45,420 nucleotides of DNA, from contig CANJPX010000023.1 in the NCBI GenBank assembly GCA_947476185.1, positions 1 to 45,420 on the forward strand, written 5' to 3'. Below, piece by piece: positions 15,534 to 24,600 of the stretch (its first letter is position 1; every line of letters begins with the position of its first letter). A model generated the notes under the pieces. That model was not told the DNA's origin. It did not search any database and worked only from the letters and a program-made list of their open reading frames with translations. The position numbers and the translations under genes are program-made. This stretch comes from Bacteroidota bacterium (GTDB taxonomy: Bacteria > Bacteroidota > Bacteroidia > 2-12-FULL-35-15).

Positions 15534-17147
15534 ATGATCAATAAAGGAAATATTCGTAGAATCACCCTCATGGCAAGCTTGGCTTTGTTAGGTTTAATTG
15601 CCATTCAGATCTATTGGGTAAATAATGCTATTACCTTGGGTGAACAGCGTTTTGAGCAAAGTGTCAATGAAGCCTTGAACAATGTTGTTTTACGTCTTGA
15701 AAAACAATCTACAGCTGCCCGCATTACCCGAAAATTTAATTTAAGGAAACAAGGTATCGTTACTGCAAGTTTGAGAAATCCATTAGTAAAAAATAAGCAG
15801 GTTGTTAGTGATTCATTGAATGATAAAACAAATTATTTCCTGAAAAATAGCAATGTCAATGTGAAAATTATTGAAGAATATGCTTCAGATTCAAATGGTG
15901 TTGCAGTAAAAAAGAGTCGGCAAAAAGAATATTCAAGCGATACCGCCTCCGGAAATTTTGATGCGCGTATTAAAACAGACGGACCGTCTTTTTTTCAACA
16001 ATTTACTTCCGGTTCGAATCAGAATTGGATCACGCATAAAAATTCTATGGTGAATGATATTTTTGATGAATTGATAAGTGTTAATGTTTACAATGGCTTT
16101 GCTCCGAAGGTGGACACTTTACTTATTGATTCGGTGTTAAATTTTGAGTTATTGCAGAAGGGAGTTTCTGCAAAATTTTTTTTTGGCATAGCAAACTCTA
16201 AATTTCCTCCGGCGGATTCGATGAAGATCTCTGATAGAGAGAAAAAAATATTTGAATCCCCGTTTAAGATAAATCTTTCACCGGATAATATTTTTATCAA
16301 ACCTCAGTTTTTATCTGTTTATTTTCCTAACCAACGTCATTATTTATTGAGTTCCATGTGGTTGTTGTTATTTGTCTCTTTAGCCTTTATGCTGGCTCTT
16401 ATATTCTCGTTTTATTATACCATCTCTACCATCTTTCAACAAAAAAAATTATCTGAGATCAAGAATGATTTTATCAGTAACATGACGCATGAGTTCAAAA
16501 CACCTATTTCAACTATTTCTTTAGCTGTTGAGGTGTTGAATGATAGGTCGGTGGAAAAATCTCAGGATAGGACCCGCAATTATGTAAAAATGATCGGGGA
16601 TGAAAATAAGCGGTTGAGTTTACTCGTTGAAAATATTTTACAAACTGCCATTTTAGATAAGGGGGAATTCAAACTGAAAATTCAGAATATTGATATCCAT
16701 ACAATGATAGAGCAGACATTTACAAATATTAAACTGCAAGTTGAAAACAAAGAGGGGCAGATCACTTCACATTTGGATGCTTCCAAACACATTGTAAATG
16801 CGGATAGAGTTCACATTACTAATATCCTTTTTAATCTGATCGATAATGCTTTGAAATATTCGAATGAAAACCCTAAAATATCAGTGAGCACGCGCAGCGA
16901 TGATGAAGGGGTATTTATTTCTGTGCAGGACAATGGAATAGGAATTAGTAAAGAAAATCAAAAACGGATATTTGATACTATGTATCGTGTACCCACCGGG
17001 AATATTCATAATGTAAAGGGATTTGGATTAGGGTTGAGTTATGTAAAAGCGGTGGTTGAGAAACATGGAGGTTCTATAAAAGTGGAGTCTGAATTGGGTA
17101 AAGGAAGTACATTTACATTGTATTTGCCTTTTAATGCAACAAATTAA
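15534..17147 (+). CDS. membrane sensor histidine kinase
   Basis: Inner-membrane sensor kinase of 537 residues. One membrane helix near the N-terminus (TLMASLALLGLIAIQIYWV), a periplasmic region of about 250 residues with no recognisable ligand domain, a second helix (SSMWLLLFVSLAFMLALIFS), then HisKA with the phosphorylated His319 in MTHEFKTPIS and a HATPase_c domain with N box NLIDNALKYS, G1 DNGIGIS and G2 GFGLGLSY. I use the ATG at 15534 because the longer frame from 15483 would include the -7 box and an operator repeat. The response regulator follows 22 bases later. The pair resembles the RprX/RprY-type systems of Bacteroidota; the signal is unknown. Confidence 0.92.
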   Translation: MINKGNIRRITLMASLALLGLIAIQIYWVNNAITLGEQRFEQSVNEALNNVVLRLEKQSTAARITRKFNLRKQGIVTASLRNPLVKNKQVVSDSLNDKTNYFLKNSNVNVKIIEEYASDSNGVAVKKSRQKEYSSDTASGNFDARIKTDGPSFFQQFTSGSNQNWITHKNSMVNDIFDELISVNVYNGFAPKVDTLLIDSVLNFELLQKGVSAKFFFGIANSKFPPADSMKISDREKKIFESPFKINLSPDNIFIKPQFLSVYFPNQRHYLLSSMWLLLFVSLAFMLALIFSFYYTISTIFQQKKLSEIKNDFISNMTHEFKTPISTISLAVEVLNDRSVEKSQDRTRNYVKMIGDENKRLSLLVENILQTAILDKGEFKLKIQNIDIHTMIEQTFTNIKLQVENKEGQITSHLDASKHIVNADRVHITNILFNLIDNALKYSNENPKISVSTRSDDEGVFISVQDNGIGISKENQKRIFDTMYRVPTGNIHNVKGFGLGLSYVKAVVEKHGGSIKVESELGKGSTFTLYLPFNATN

Positions 17148-17169
17148 ATCGAAAATAAAAATTATTATC

Positions 17170-17865
17170 ATGGAAAAAACGAAAGTATTATTGGTTGAAG
17201 ATGATCCTAATTTAGGAAGTCTTTTGAAAGAATATCTTGAAGCAAAAGGTTATTCAACGGTCTTGGCGATAAATGGGAAACAAGGCTATGATGTTTTTTC
17301 GAAAGATAAATTCGGCATTTGTATCTTGGATGTGATGATGCCTGTTAAAGATGGTATCACATTAGCTAAAGAAATAAGGGTGCTGGATGCCAATGTTCCT
17401 ATTGTGTTTTTAACTGCAAAATCCATGAAGGAAGATGCACTAGAGGGATTTTCGGTTGGTGCCGACGATTACATTACAAAGCCTTTCTCAATGGAAGAAT
17501 TATTGATGCGCATCAAAGCAATTTTAAGAAGGACAGAAAACAAATCCTCCAAAAATTCTGAGCAGGAAGAGTTCGAAATTGGTAAATATAAATTTGATCA
17601 TAAACATCAAGTATTGGAATTTAAAGGTGTACAGCATAAGCTTACCACTAAAGAAGCTGAATTATTAAAATTACTTTGTCTGCATGCCAATGAAGTATTG
17701 GATAGAAATTTCGCCTTAAAATCTATTTGGAATGATGATAATTATTTCAATGGAAGAAGTATGGATGTTTACATTGCGAAACTCAGAAAATATCTGAAGG
17801 AGGATGAATCAGTAGAGCTTATAAATGTTCACGGTAAGGGATTCAAGTTGCTTACCGGGAAATAG
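17170..17865 (+). CDS. OmpR/PhoB-family response regulator
   Basis: Cytoplasmic DNA-binding regulator of 231 residues and partner of the kinase just upstream. The receiver domain has the acidic pair EDD, phosphoacceptor Asp54 (CILDVMMP), the switch Thr in FLTAKS and Lys in ITKPFS. The C-terminal winged helix (about 130-231) has LTTKEAELLKLL and the recognition helix region GRSMDVYIAKLRKYL. The start at 17170 (MEKTKVLLVEDD) fits the family; an earlier ATG at 17134 overlaps the kinase gene and would add 12 lysine- and isoleucine-rich residues. Domains of this type bind head-to-tail direct repeats, which matches the TGTTAA array in front of the operon. Confidence 0.93.
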   Translation: MEKTKVLLVEDDPNLGSLLKEYLEAKGYSTVLAINGKQGYDVFSKDKFGICILDVMMPVKDGITLAKEIRVLDANVPIVFLTAKSMKEDALEGFSVGADDYITKPFSMEELLMRIKAILRRTENKSSKNSEQEEFEIGKYKFDHKHQVLEFKGVQHKLTTKEAELLKLLCLHANEVLDRNFALKSIWNDDNYFNGRSMDVYIAKLRKYLKEDESVELINVHGKGFKLLTGK

Positions 17866-17897
17866 TTTTTTTGAAGTACAGAATTATTTTTTTGAAA

Positions 17898-18407
17898 TTA
17901 TTTAAAATAAATATCGTCTAGTTTATAATTTGCTACTACAATTATCTGAATCTCTTTTATTTTGTAGACATAATAAAATACTTTGTCCTTGGTGAATTTA
18001 GTAACATCCACATTGTATTTACTGCTTTTAAATGATGTTTGATTATTAAAGAATGAAACCATCTGATTATAAACTTCAGTAAAGTTTTTTGAAAAATCAT
18101 TTTTTTGTCCGTTCACAAATGAAATTTCGGTGATCTGTTTGTCATCTTTGATCAATGACAAAACTTTGATCTCACCATTAGCGGGATTTTGGTCATTTGA
18201 ATAAGAAGTGGCGCCAACTAACAGCTCGTTTTGCGCTGTTTTCACAGCATTTTCCACAACAAAATAATGTTTCCTGAACAACTCATTCGTGTAGGCCGTT
18301 CTGTTATAGGTCATGCAGTTCTTTACAAATCCCAGTGACATCAATTGTGCATTGGCATTGGTGTAGGTTAAGATGGAGATCAGGCAGATGAAGAGTGCTT
18401 TTTTCAT
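17898..18407 (-). CDS. exported hypothetical protein
   Basis: I do not recognise the family. The 169-residue product has a clear signal peptide (MKKALFICLISILTYTNANAQ) and a mixed alpha/beta mature part with no catalytic motif. It ends with a beta-strand-rich DKVFYYVYKIKEIQIIVVANY. There is no lipobox and no T9SS tail, so a periplasmic location is most likely. It converges on the response regulator gene 32 bases away and is separated from the cyclophilin gene behind it by a CACAGA-type repeat. Confidence 0.65.
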   Translation of the reverse strand: MKKALFICLISILTYTNANAQLMSLGFVKNCMTYNRTAYTNELFRKHYFVVENAVKTAQNELLVGATSYSNDQNPANGEIKVLSLIKDDKQITEISFVNGQKNDFSKNFTEVYNQMVSFFNNQTSFKSSKYNVDVTKFTKDKVFYYVYKIKEIQIIVVANYKLDDIYFK

Positions 18408-18422
18408 AATTGATTTTGTTTT

Positions 18423-18492
18423 ACCACAGATTTCTCAGATTTTCACAGAAAATAATAAAAAATAATCTCTGGTTATCTTTGTATTCTGTGGT
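18423..18492. repeat. CACAGA/TCTGTGG inverted intergenic repeat
   Basis: ACCACAGA (18423-18430) and TCTGTGGT (18485-18492) are a perfect 8-bp inverted pair around an AT-rich centre that holds further CACAGA/CTCTGG words. The same word family occurs at the window start. Confidence 0.5.
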
Positions 18493-18495
18493 GGA

Positions 18496-19617
18496 TTATT
18501 GAATTATTATTTTCCCTTGTTGAACTTGGTTTTTAGCATTTGTTACTTGATACAAATATATTCCTTTTGATTTTTTTGTTAGATCAATTGTACAGGAATT
18601 ATTTATTGAAAAAGTTTTCAAAATACTCTTTCCTGATTCATCAAAAATTTCAATACTGCTTTCGGTTTCTAAATTTGAAAATAAAAATTGTCCCTTACTA
18701 GGATTGGGTGAAACATTTATTTTATTTAATGAAGCATAATTTTCGATACCAAGCCCTGAAACAAGAAAATTCCAGACTGTAGAATACGTGCTAAAATGCC
18801 CTCCATTGTTTGTTCTTATTCTCCAATAATACCTTGTTGATGCCGATAATCCGGTTACAGTATATGCATTTGTTCCAACATCTACAGATTTATAAAACGT
18901 GGAGAACAGAGAGTCGGTCGACACCTCCACGTGATAAATAATTCCATCGCTTTCTGCGAACCATTTTAATGCTCTGGCTGTTGAAGCACTTGCAGAGCCC
19001 GAAACCGGTAGGTTTAATATTGGCGCATTCGGGACAGTATCGTTTGATCCGATATAGGTAATGAACATTTCTATTTTTTGATAGGGATTGTCATTAATAT
19101 CACGTGGTGCGCTCACAATAGTATCCACTATATCCATGCCGGAAGTCACATGTCCATAAATAGTATATTGTCCGTTTAACCATGCAGCAGGTGCTACGCA
19201 AATAAAAAATTGTGAATTAGCACTGTTGATGGAAGTATCTCTTGCTGCTGATAGTATTCCTCTTAAATGTTTAGCCGCACTAAATTCTGCATTAACGGTA
19301 GGTTGGCTTGGATCACCATTTCCCCAAGTAGCAATATCGCCATGGCTGGAATTTGGATCAGCTCCCTGGATCATAAACCCGGGGATAACACGATGGAAAG
19401 CGGTGCTATCGTAATATTGAAAGCTTACAAGACTATCAAAATTGCTCACATGCATAGGAGCAATGTTCGGAAATAATTCCACAATAGTTGTCCCTAAATA
19501 TACTCCCGCTCTTTTTGTATGGATCTGATAAATAGGTTTGCCTGTAAAAGTTCTTGATTGGGAAAACCCGAATGATGACAAGAGTATGATAACAAAAAGA
19601 AGCAGGTGTTTTTTCAT
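18496..19617 (-). CDS. secreted cyclophilin-type peptidyl-prolyl isomerase with T9SS tail
   Basis: Signal peptide (1-19, LLLFVIILLSSFGFS), then a cyclophilin domain (about 25-190) with FHRVIPGFMIQGAD (Arg76 expected to be catalytic), NSANSQFFI and LNGQYTIYGHV. A fibronectin-III-like module follows (about 195-285, ALKWFAESDG, YYWRIRT). The end is a T9SS type-A sorting domain (VSPNPSKGQF, SIEIFDESGKSI, KGIYLYQV, GKIIIQ). It should catalyse proline isomerisation outside the cell or on its surface, unlike the usual periplasmic enzymes. A strong promoter ends only 4 bases before the ATG, so the message may be leaderless. Confidence 0.9.
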   Translation of the reverse strand: MKKHLLLFVIILLSSFGFSQSRTFTGKPIYQIHTKRAGVYLGTTIVELFPNIAPMHVSNFDSLVSFQYYDSTAFHRVIPGFMIQGADPNSSHGDIATWGNGDPSQPTVNAEFSAAKHLRGILSAARDTSINSANSQFFICVAPAAWLNGQYTIYGHVTSGMDIVDTIVSAPRDINDNPYQKIEMFITYIGSNDTVPNAPILNLPVSGSASASTARALKWFAESDGIIYHVEVSTDSLFSTFYKSVDVGTNAYTVTGLSASTRYYWRIRTNNGGHFSTYSTVWNFLVSGLGIENYASLNKINVSPNPSKGQFLFSNLETESSIEIFDESGKSILKTFSINNSCTIDLTKKSKGIYLYQVTNAKNQVQQGKIIIQ

Positions 19618-19621
19618 GTAT

Positions 19622-19653
19622 CAAATATAGTAAAACTAAAAATCGCAGGCAAA
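19622..19653 (-). promoter_or_regulatory. promoter of the secreted cyclophilin gene
   Basis: On the minus strand TTTG (19650-19653), 20 bases, then TATATTTG (19622-19629). Both elements match the Bacteroidota consensus. The start codon begins 4 bases after the -7 box, so there is almost no 5' leader. Confidence 0.75.
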
Positions 19654-19726
19654 ATTCTGATATTTAATAAATTGAAATTCCCTTGGAAAACTGTTCACAA
19701 GGGACTTTTTTTCAATGAATAAATTA

Positions 19727-20595
19727 TTATTTTACAATTGTAACGCGACCAATATAATGATGATCTGCTCCAGAAAAATCCCGAGTGTTCACTTTCCAAA
19801 CATAAACATCTTCTTGAGCAATATTTGCTCCTCCATTTGCTTTTCCGTCCCACCCTTTGTTTAGGTCAGTGGTTCTGTAAATTAAATTTCCCCAGCGATC
19901 AAAGATCATCATCTCAAAATTATCAATATCAAAACCAATCCCCAGAGGTTTAAAAGTATCATTTAAGCCGTCATGATTGGTCGGGCTAAATGCATTTGGG
20001 GCGTAAAATACATATTCAGGAATAACTTCAATTGAGTTATATGCTGTGTCTGTGCATCCCGCAGCATTTGTAACAACCTGTTGAACAGTATAGGTGCCTG
20101 TTGCAGAATAACTGAAGGTTGGATTCTGAGCCGTGCTTGTAAAGGATCCTGCTGATGGATAAATAAAATCCCATTCCCAACTAGTAGCACCATGAAGACA
20201 TATCTGAAAAAGTAACTTCAGGTGAAGTAGAAGAAGCCGGATTTGGAGAGGAACTGAATCCTGCAATTGGAGCAGCATATACGAAAATGTAATTTGTATT
20301 TGTAACACTTGAAACACAACCGGCCGCAGTTGTCACAGTAAGTGTTACATTATATGAACCGGGATTTGGATAAGTATGCGATACACTTGCTCCGGAGCCA
20401 TTATTTCCGTCTCCAAAGTTCCATGAGTAGGTTGTTCCGATAGGTGGTACCATTCCACAAGGGACTGCTGGAAGCGTCCATAAAGGCAGAGCTGGTATTG
20501 ATTGCCGAGTTCGCTGCATTTTGGTTTACTTTTACTTGTGCCGTAATAATGCTTGAAATGCATATTAAGGAAAGGAATAGGAGTGTTTTTTTCAT
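19727..20595 (-). pseudogene. frameshifted PKD-domain protein with T9SS type-B sorting domain
   Basis: Three consecutive minus-strand frames make one gene. The first has a signal peptide (MKKTLLFLSLICISSIITAQ). The second has a PKD domain (TTYSWNFGDGNNGSGASVSH, YPNPGSYNVTLTV). The third has a second PKD-like part (GATSWEWDFIYPSAGSF) and a gliding-type T9SS type-B tail (NAFSPTNHDGLNDTF, FDRWGNLIY, GWDGKANGG). Removing one base from the GGG at 20461-20463 and one near 20192 restores a single frame of 288 residues. Both lesions are +1 insertions. It may be a real pseudogene or contain sequencing errors. If repaired it would be a surface or secreted protein. Confidence 0.8.
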
Positions 20596-20645
20596 TTGTG
20601 TTATGAAATTTATTTATTGAATATTTATGTGGATCTCTATCTCCT

Positions 20646-20939
20646 CTATTTTTCTTCGTATTTAGTAAACAGAATGAAACCATTTTCTTGTTTGTTTATA
20701 ACAAAAACTATATTTTTCTTACCAAATTTAATCCAAGAATTTGCACTTTTTTTTGTAAAATCCTGATTCATTTGATTAACAATAGCATTCATAACATTAT
20801 AAGGAAATACTTGCATTATCAAACTGCAAGTTTCCCCGTTTTCAAAAAAATATGTATTTGTATTATTAAAGTTACCTGTAGCATCTGGAAATATCGCCAA
20901 GCGAGACCACATTTGATCGAAAAAAATTGCCCCCAGCAA
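20646..20939 (-). CDS. hypothetical protein, possibly a gene remnant
   Basis: A 97-residue frame of unrecognised family. The only start for the full length is TTG at 20939, directly after a stop; an ATG at 20912 would give 88 residues. The C-terminal half (SLIMQVFPYNVMNAIVNQMN, WIKFGKKNIVFVINKQENGF) reads like a small alpha/beta protein, but there is no signal peptide, no promoter and an abrupt N-terminus. Its neighbours are a broken gene and a repeat-bearing intergenic stretch, so it may be the tail of a lost gene. Confidence 0.35.
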   Translation of the reverse strand: MLGAIFFDQMWSRLAIFPDATGNFNNTNTYFFENGETCSLIMQVFPYNVMNAIVNQMNQDFTKKSANSWIKFGKKNIVFVINKQENGFILFTKYEEK

Positions 20940-20994
20940 ATATTACCTAAAGATATTGATTTTAAAAAGCTTTCCACCGTTTAAGAGGGAGGTA

Positions 20995-21036
20995 TGAAAT
21001 TTCCGATCTTCCGGGGGCTGATGATGTGAAATTTCC
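20995..21036. other. short direct repeats, possible insertion-sequence end remnant
   Basis: TGAAATTTCC occurs at 20995-21004 and again at 21027-21036 around CTTCCGGGGGCTGATGATG. Tandem copies of such words recall the multiple terminal repeats of IS21-type elements, but no transposase or second end is visible. Confidence 0.2.
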
Positions 21037-21167
21037 AGGATAATGAAAGAATCTCCTACAAGTATATTTTAAGACCTTAAGAAAAACTAACTTTTATAAA
21101 CGTTCCAAAAATCGATAAAAAGTATTCCTACATTCATTGTGGGGAATAGGTGGGGAAAACACCCAAA

Positions 21168-21198
21168 CAAAAAACCCTTAACTGTTGAAAGTCAAGGG
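21168..21198 (-). terminator. terminator of tRNA-Gln
   Basis: On the minus strand CCCTTGACT and AGTTAAGGG form a 9-position stem with one imperfect pair and a 6-base loop, followed by TTTTTTG. It lies 18 bases after the tRNA 3' end. Confidence 0.8.
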
Positions 21199-21215
21199 CT
21201 TAGTGTTTTATTATG

Positions 21216-21288
21216 TTGTCCGACTAGGGCTCGAACCTAGACTCTTCTGTACCAAAAACAGACGTGTTGCCAGTTACACCATCAGACA
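21216..21288 (-). tRNA. tRNA-Gln (anticodon TTG)
   Basis: A cloverleaf can be drawn on the minus strand. The acceptor stem is TGTCTGA with TCGGACA, the anticodon stem TCTGT/ACAGA holds loop TTTTGGT with anticodon TTG, and the T-arm is CTAGGTTCGAGCCCTAG. The discriminator base is A and CCA is not encoded. Confidence 0.95.
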
Positions 21289-21319
21289 ATCTTTCCTCAC
21301 CTTTCGGCGATTCGGGATG

Positions 21320-21349
21320 CAAAAATAATAAATTTTTTTAACACTCAAA
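21320..21349 (-). promoter_or_regulatory. promoter of tRNA-Gln
   Basis: On the minus strand TTTG (21346-21349), 18 bases, TATTTTTG (21320-21327), a full consensus match. The -7 box lies 31 bases upstream of the tRNA 5' end. Confidence 0.75.
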
Positions 21350-21663
21350 ATTTTATTTGAAATCTTCAAGGTTTTACGCCCCTTTTTAGCAGAATTTATT
21401 AGTTCAGAATTGGAATTATGCTAAAAAATATTGTCTGAAATTCACAATTTTCCATATACGCATTTAGAAAAAATTAAATTCTCTGATAAATTATAATGCT
21501 CAGAAAATGAAAAATACCGGATAGTTTAGCTGTTTCCATTGCCTTATAAGAATCATTCCGCATTAAATATCTTTAACAAAATTTGGGTCTGAAAAGTCAA
21601 CCTAGTTCATTTTATTAATTATCTTCGCAAGCGTTAAATAGACCAATTTTTAAAAGAAAAAAT
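21350..21663. other. intergenic region before the DUF2723 gene
   Basis: No gene is seen. TATCTTCG at 21620-21627 is one base from the -7 consensus and could serve the glycosyltransferase gene at 21664, but no TTTG stands at the right distance. The remainder is AT-rich without strong hairpins. Confidence 0.35.
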
Positions 21664-24600
21664 ATGAATAACATCACTAATTATCAGCGGCTTAATAATA
21701 TCATCGGCTGGTTCATCTTTCTTATTGCGGCCTTTACATATTTAAGTACCATGGAATCTACTGCATCCTTTTGGGATTGTGGTGAGTATATCGCTTGTGC
21801 TTATAAACTGGAAGTTGGTCACCCTCCCGGTGCTCCTTTGTTTCTTTTGATCGGTCGCTTTTTTAGCTTATTTGCCTTTGGTGATACCGCAAAAGTGGGT
21901 ATGATGATCAATGCTATGTCGGCTTTGTGCAGTGCATTCACGATATTATTTTTATTTTGGTCCATCACCGCTTTGGCACGCAAAATTGTTGCAAAAGGGG
22001 AAGAATTTACCACCGCTAATATGTATGCAGTTTTTGGTGCAGGTGCTGTTGGTGCTTTGGCCTATACTTTTAGTGATTCGTTCTGGTTCTCAGCTGTTGA
22101 AGGCGAAGTATACGCAATGTCGAGTTTCTTTACTGCCATCGTTTTTTGGGCGATCTTAAAATGGGAACGTGAAGTGGATGAAAATCCGCATGCCGACCGC
22201 TGGATCATTCTTATTGCCTATTTAATGGGACTTTCAATTGGTGTCCATTTGCTGAATTTATTGGCTATCCCGGCAATCGTATTTATTTATTATTTCAAAA
22301 AAAATCAAAAGATCACAACAAAAAGTCTGATCGTTACCGGGATAATTTCTATTGTTATTCTTGGTGGAATTCAAGGTGGAATTATTCCAATGGTAGTAAA
22401 ACTTGCTGCAAAAATTGAGTTGTTTGCTGTCAATACATTGGGTTTGCCGTTTAACAGCGGAACCATCATTTATGGTATTTTACTGATTGGCGGAATCGTA
22501 TGGGGTTTACAATACACGGCTAAAAAAGTGAAACCAATTATGAATACTGTGATCCTTTGTTTCACTGTGATATTGATAGGCTACTCTTCTTTCCTGATCC
22601 TTGTTATTCGTTCACAGGCGAACCCTCCGATGGATGAAAATAATCCTGAAAATGCCGTTAACTTATTGTCGTACTTGAACCGTGAACAATATGGTACATG
22701 GCCAATTGCTTATGGTCAATATTTTTCTGCGCCTGTCACAGGTTATGAAGATGGAAACCCTGTCTACATTCAAGATGTTAAAAAAGGAAAATATGTAATA
22801 AGTGACGACCGTAAAGGCTCTGTGCGTGTTTACGATGAAGATTTTTGTACTATATTTCCCCGCATGTGGAGCGATCAATCACAGCATATTGCCGGTTATC
22901 GCCGATGGACGAATCCGAGAAACTATAAACACAAAACGATTCTTGATCGTGAAACAGGAGAACATGTATCTGCTGAGATACCAACATTTGCTGAGAATTT
23001 AAAATTCTTTTTTGTCTACCAATTAGGACAAATGTATTCGCGTTATTTCTTTTGGAATTTTATCGGACGTCAAAATGATATCCAAGGCCACGGGAATGCT
23101 ACCGAAGGAAATTGGATGAGCGGATTGCCTGTTCTTGAAAATCCGAAGCTTGGTGTTCAGGCTAGTTTACCTGATGGAGCCGAAAATAACAAGGCAAAAA
23201 ATCTCTTGTATGGATTTCCATTTATTCTAGGATTGATAGGGTTATATTATCACATCATAAAAGATAAACACAATGCTGCTGTTGTAGGTTTGTTATTTTT
23301 CTTTACAGGAATAGCAATTGTAATTTATTTGAATCAAAAGCCCATGGAGCCGCGTGAACGTGATTATGCGTATGCGGCCTCGTTCTATGCTTTTGCCTTT
23401 TGGATCGGCATTGGTGTATTGGCGATCTTTGAATTACTTGGAAAATATATGAATAAGACCACAAGCGCTGTTGCAGCAACTGCAGCTTGTTTGTTGGCAG
23501 TTCCTACCATAATGGCGAAAGAAGAATGGAATGATCACGATCGTTCCGGTCGTTATATTGCAAGAGATTTTGCTGCCAATTATCTGAATTCCTGCGCCAA
23601 GAATGCCATATTGTTTACCAATGGCGATAATGATACTTTCCCGCTTTGGTATGCTCAGGAAGTAGAAGGCATCCGTACAGATGTGCGTGTGATCTGTCTC
23701 GAACTTCTTAACACCGATTGGTATATCGATCAAATGGTCCACAAGGCTTACGATTCCGATCCTGTTCCTTTTTCTTTTACAAAAGACCAATACCGTCAAG
23801 GAACACGGGAGGCTGTTTTATTCAGCAATTATCAGGGTAAAAAGATCGATGCATTTATCAATGTAAAAGATCTTATCGAGTTTGTGAAACACGATGATTT
23901 TGACCATAAGGTTCAGGTGTCAAAAGAAACATGGTATAATTTCTTCCCATCAAAGAATATGAGCGTTCCTGTCGACAGTGCTACTGTGGTAAATAATGGA
24001 ACTGTTCCTAAATCCTTGGCAAACCGTATCGTGAAAAGTATCAACTGGACACCATCCGGAAATTATCTTCAAAAGAATGATGTGATGATTTTGGATCTGC
24101 TTGCTCATAATGATTGGAAACGTCCTATCTATTTCGCAGCAACAGCTCCGGCAAGTTCATACTTGAACCTGGCGCCATATTTACAATTGGAGGGATTTGC
24201 TTATCGTTTGGTACCGATCAAACAAAGCGAACAAGAATCTCAGCAGGAAACACGTGTTGCAACAGATATCATGTATGATAATTACATGAATAAATTTGTT
24301 TGGGGCGGTATGGAGAAAAAAGGAACATTCCTTGATAATGTATTTTTAAGTTCATGTGCTTTGAATACCCGTCAGCGTGCCGGAACACTTGCAGCTGTAT
24401 TAATTGAAGAGGGAAAAAAAGACAAGGCAATTAAAGTGTTGGATAAATGTCTGGAAGTAACTCCTTTTGAAAATGTTCCAATTGATGCAACATTATATAC
24501 CATCGCTTTGGGTTATTATCAAGCCGGAGCAAACGACAAAGCAAATACGCTTTCAAAAAGATTGTTCGACAATTATGAAAATACTATCAGATACGTATAC

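Noticed and set aside
20688..20984. Plus-strand frame antisense to 20646-20939
   Set aside because: Low-complexity Ile/Tyr/Asn composition, no promoter and no recognisable motif; the minus-strand frame is the better, though weak, candidate.
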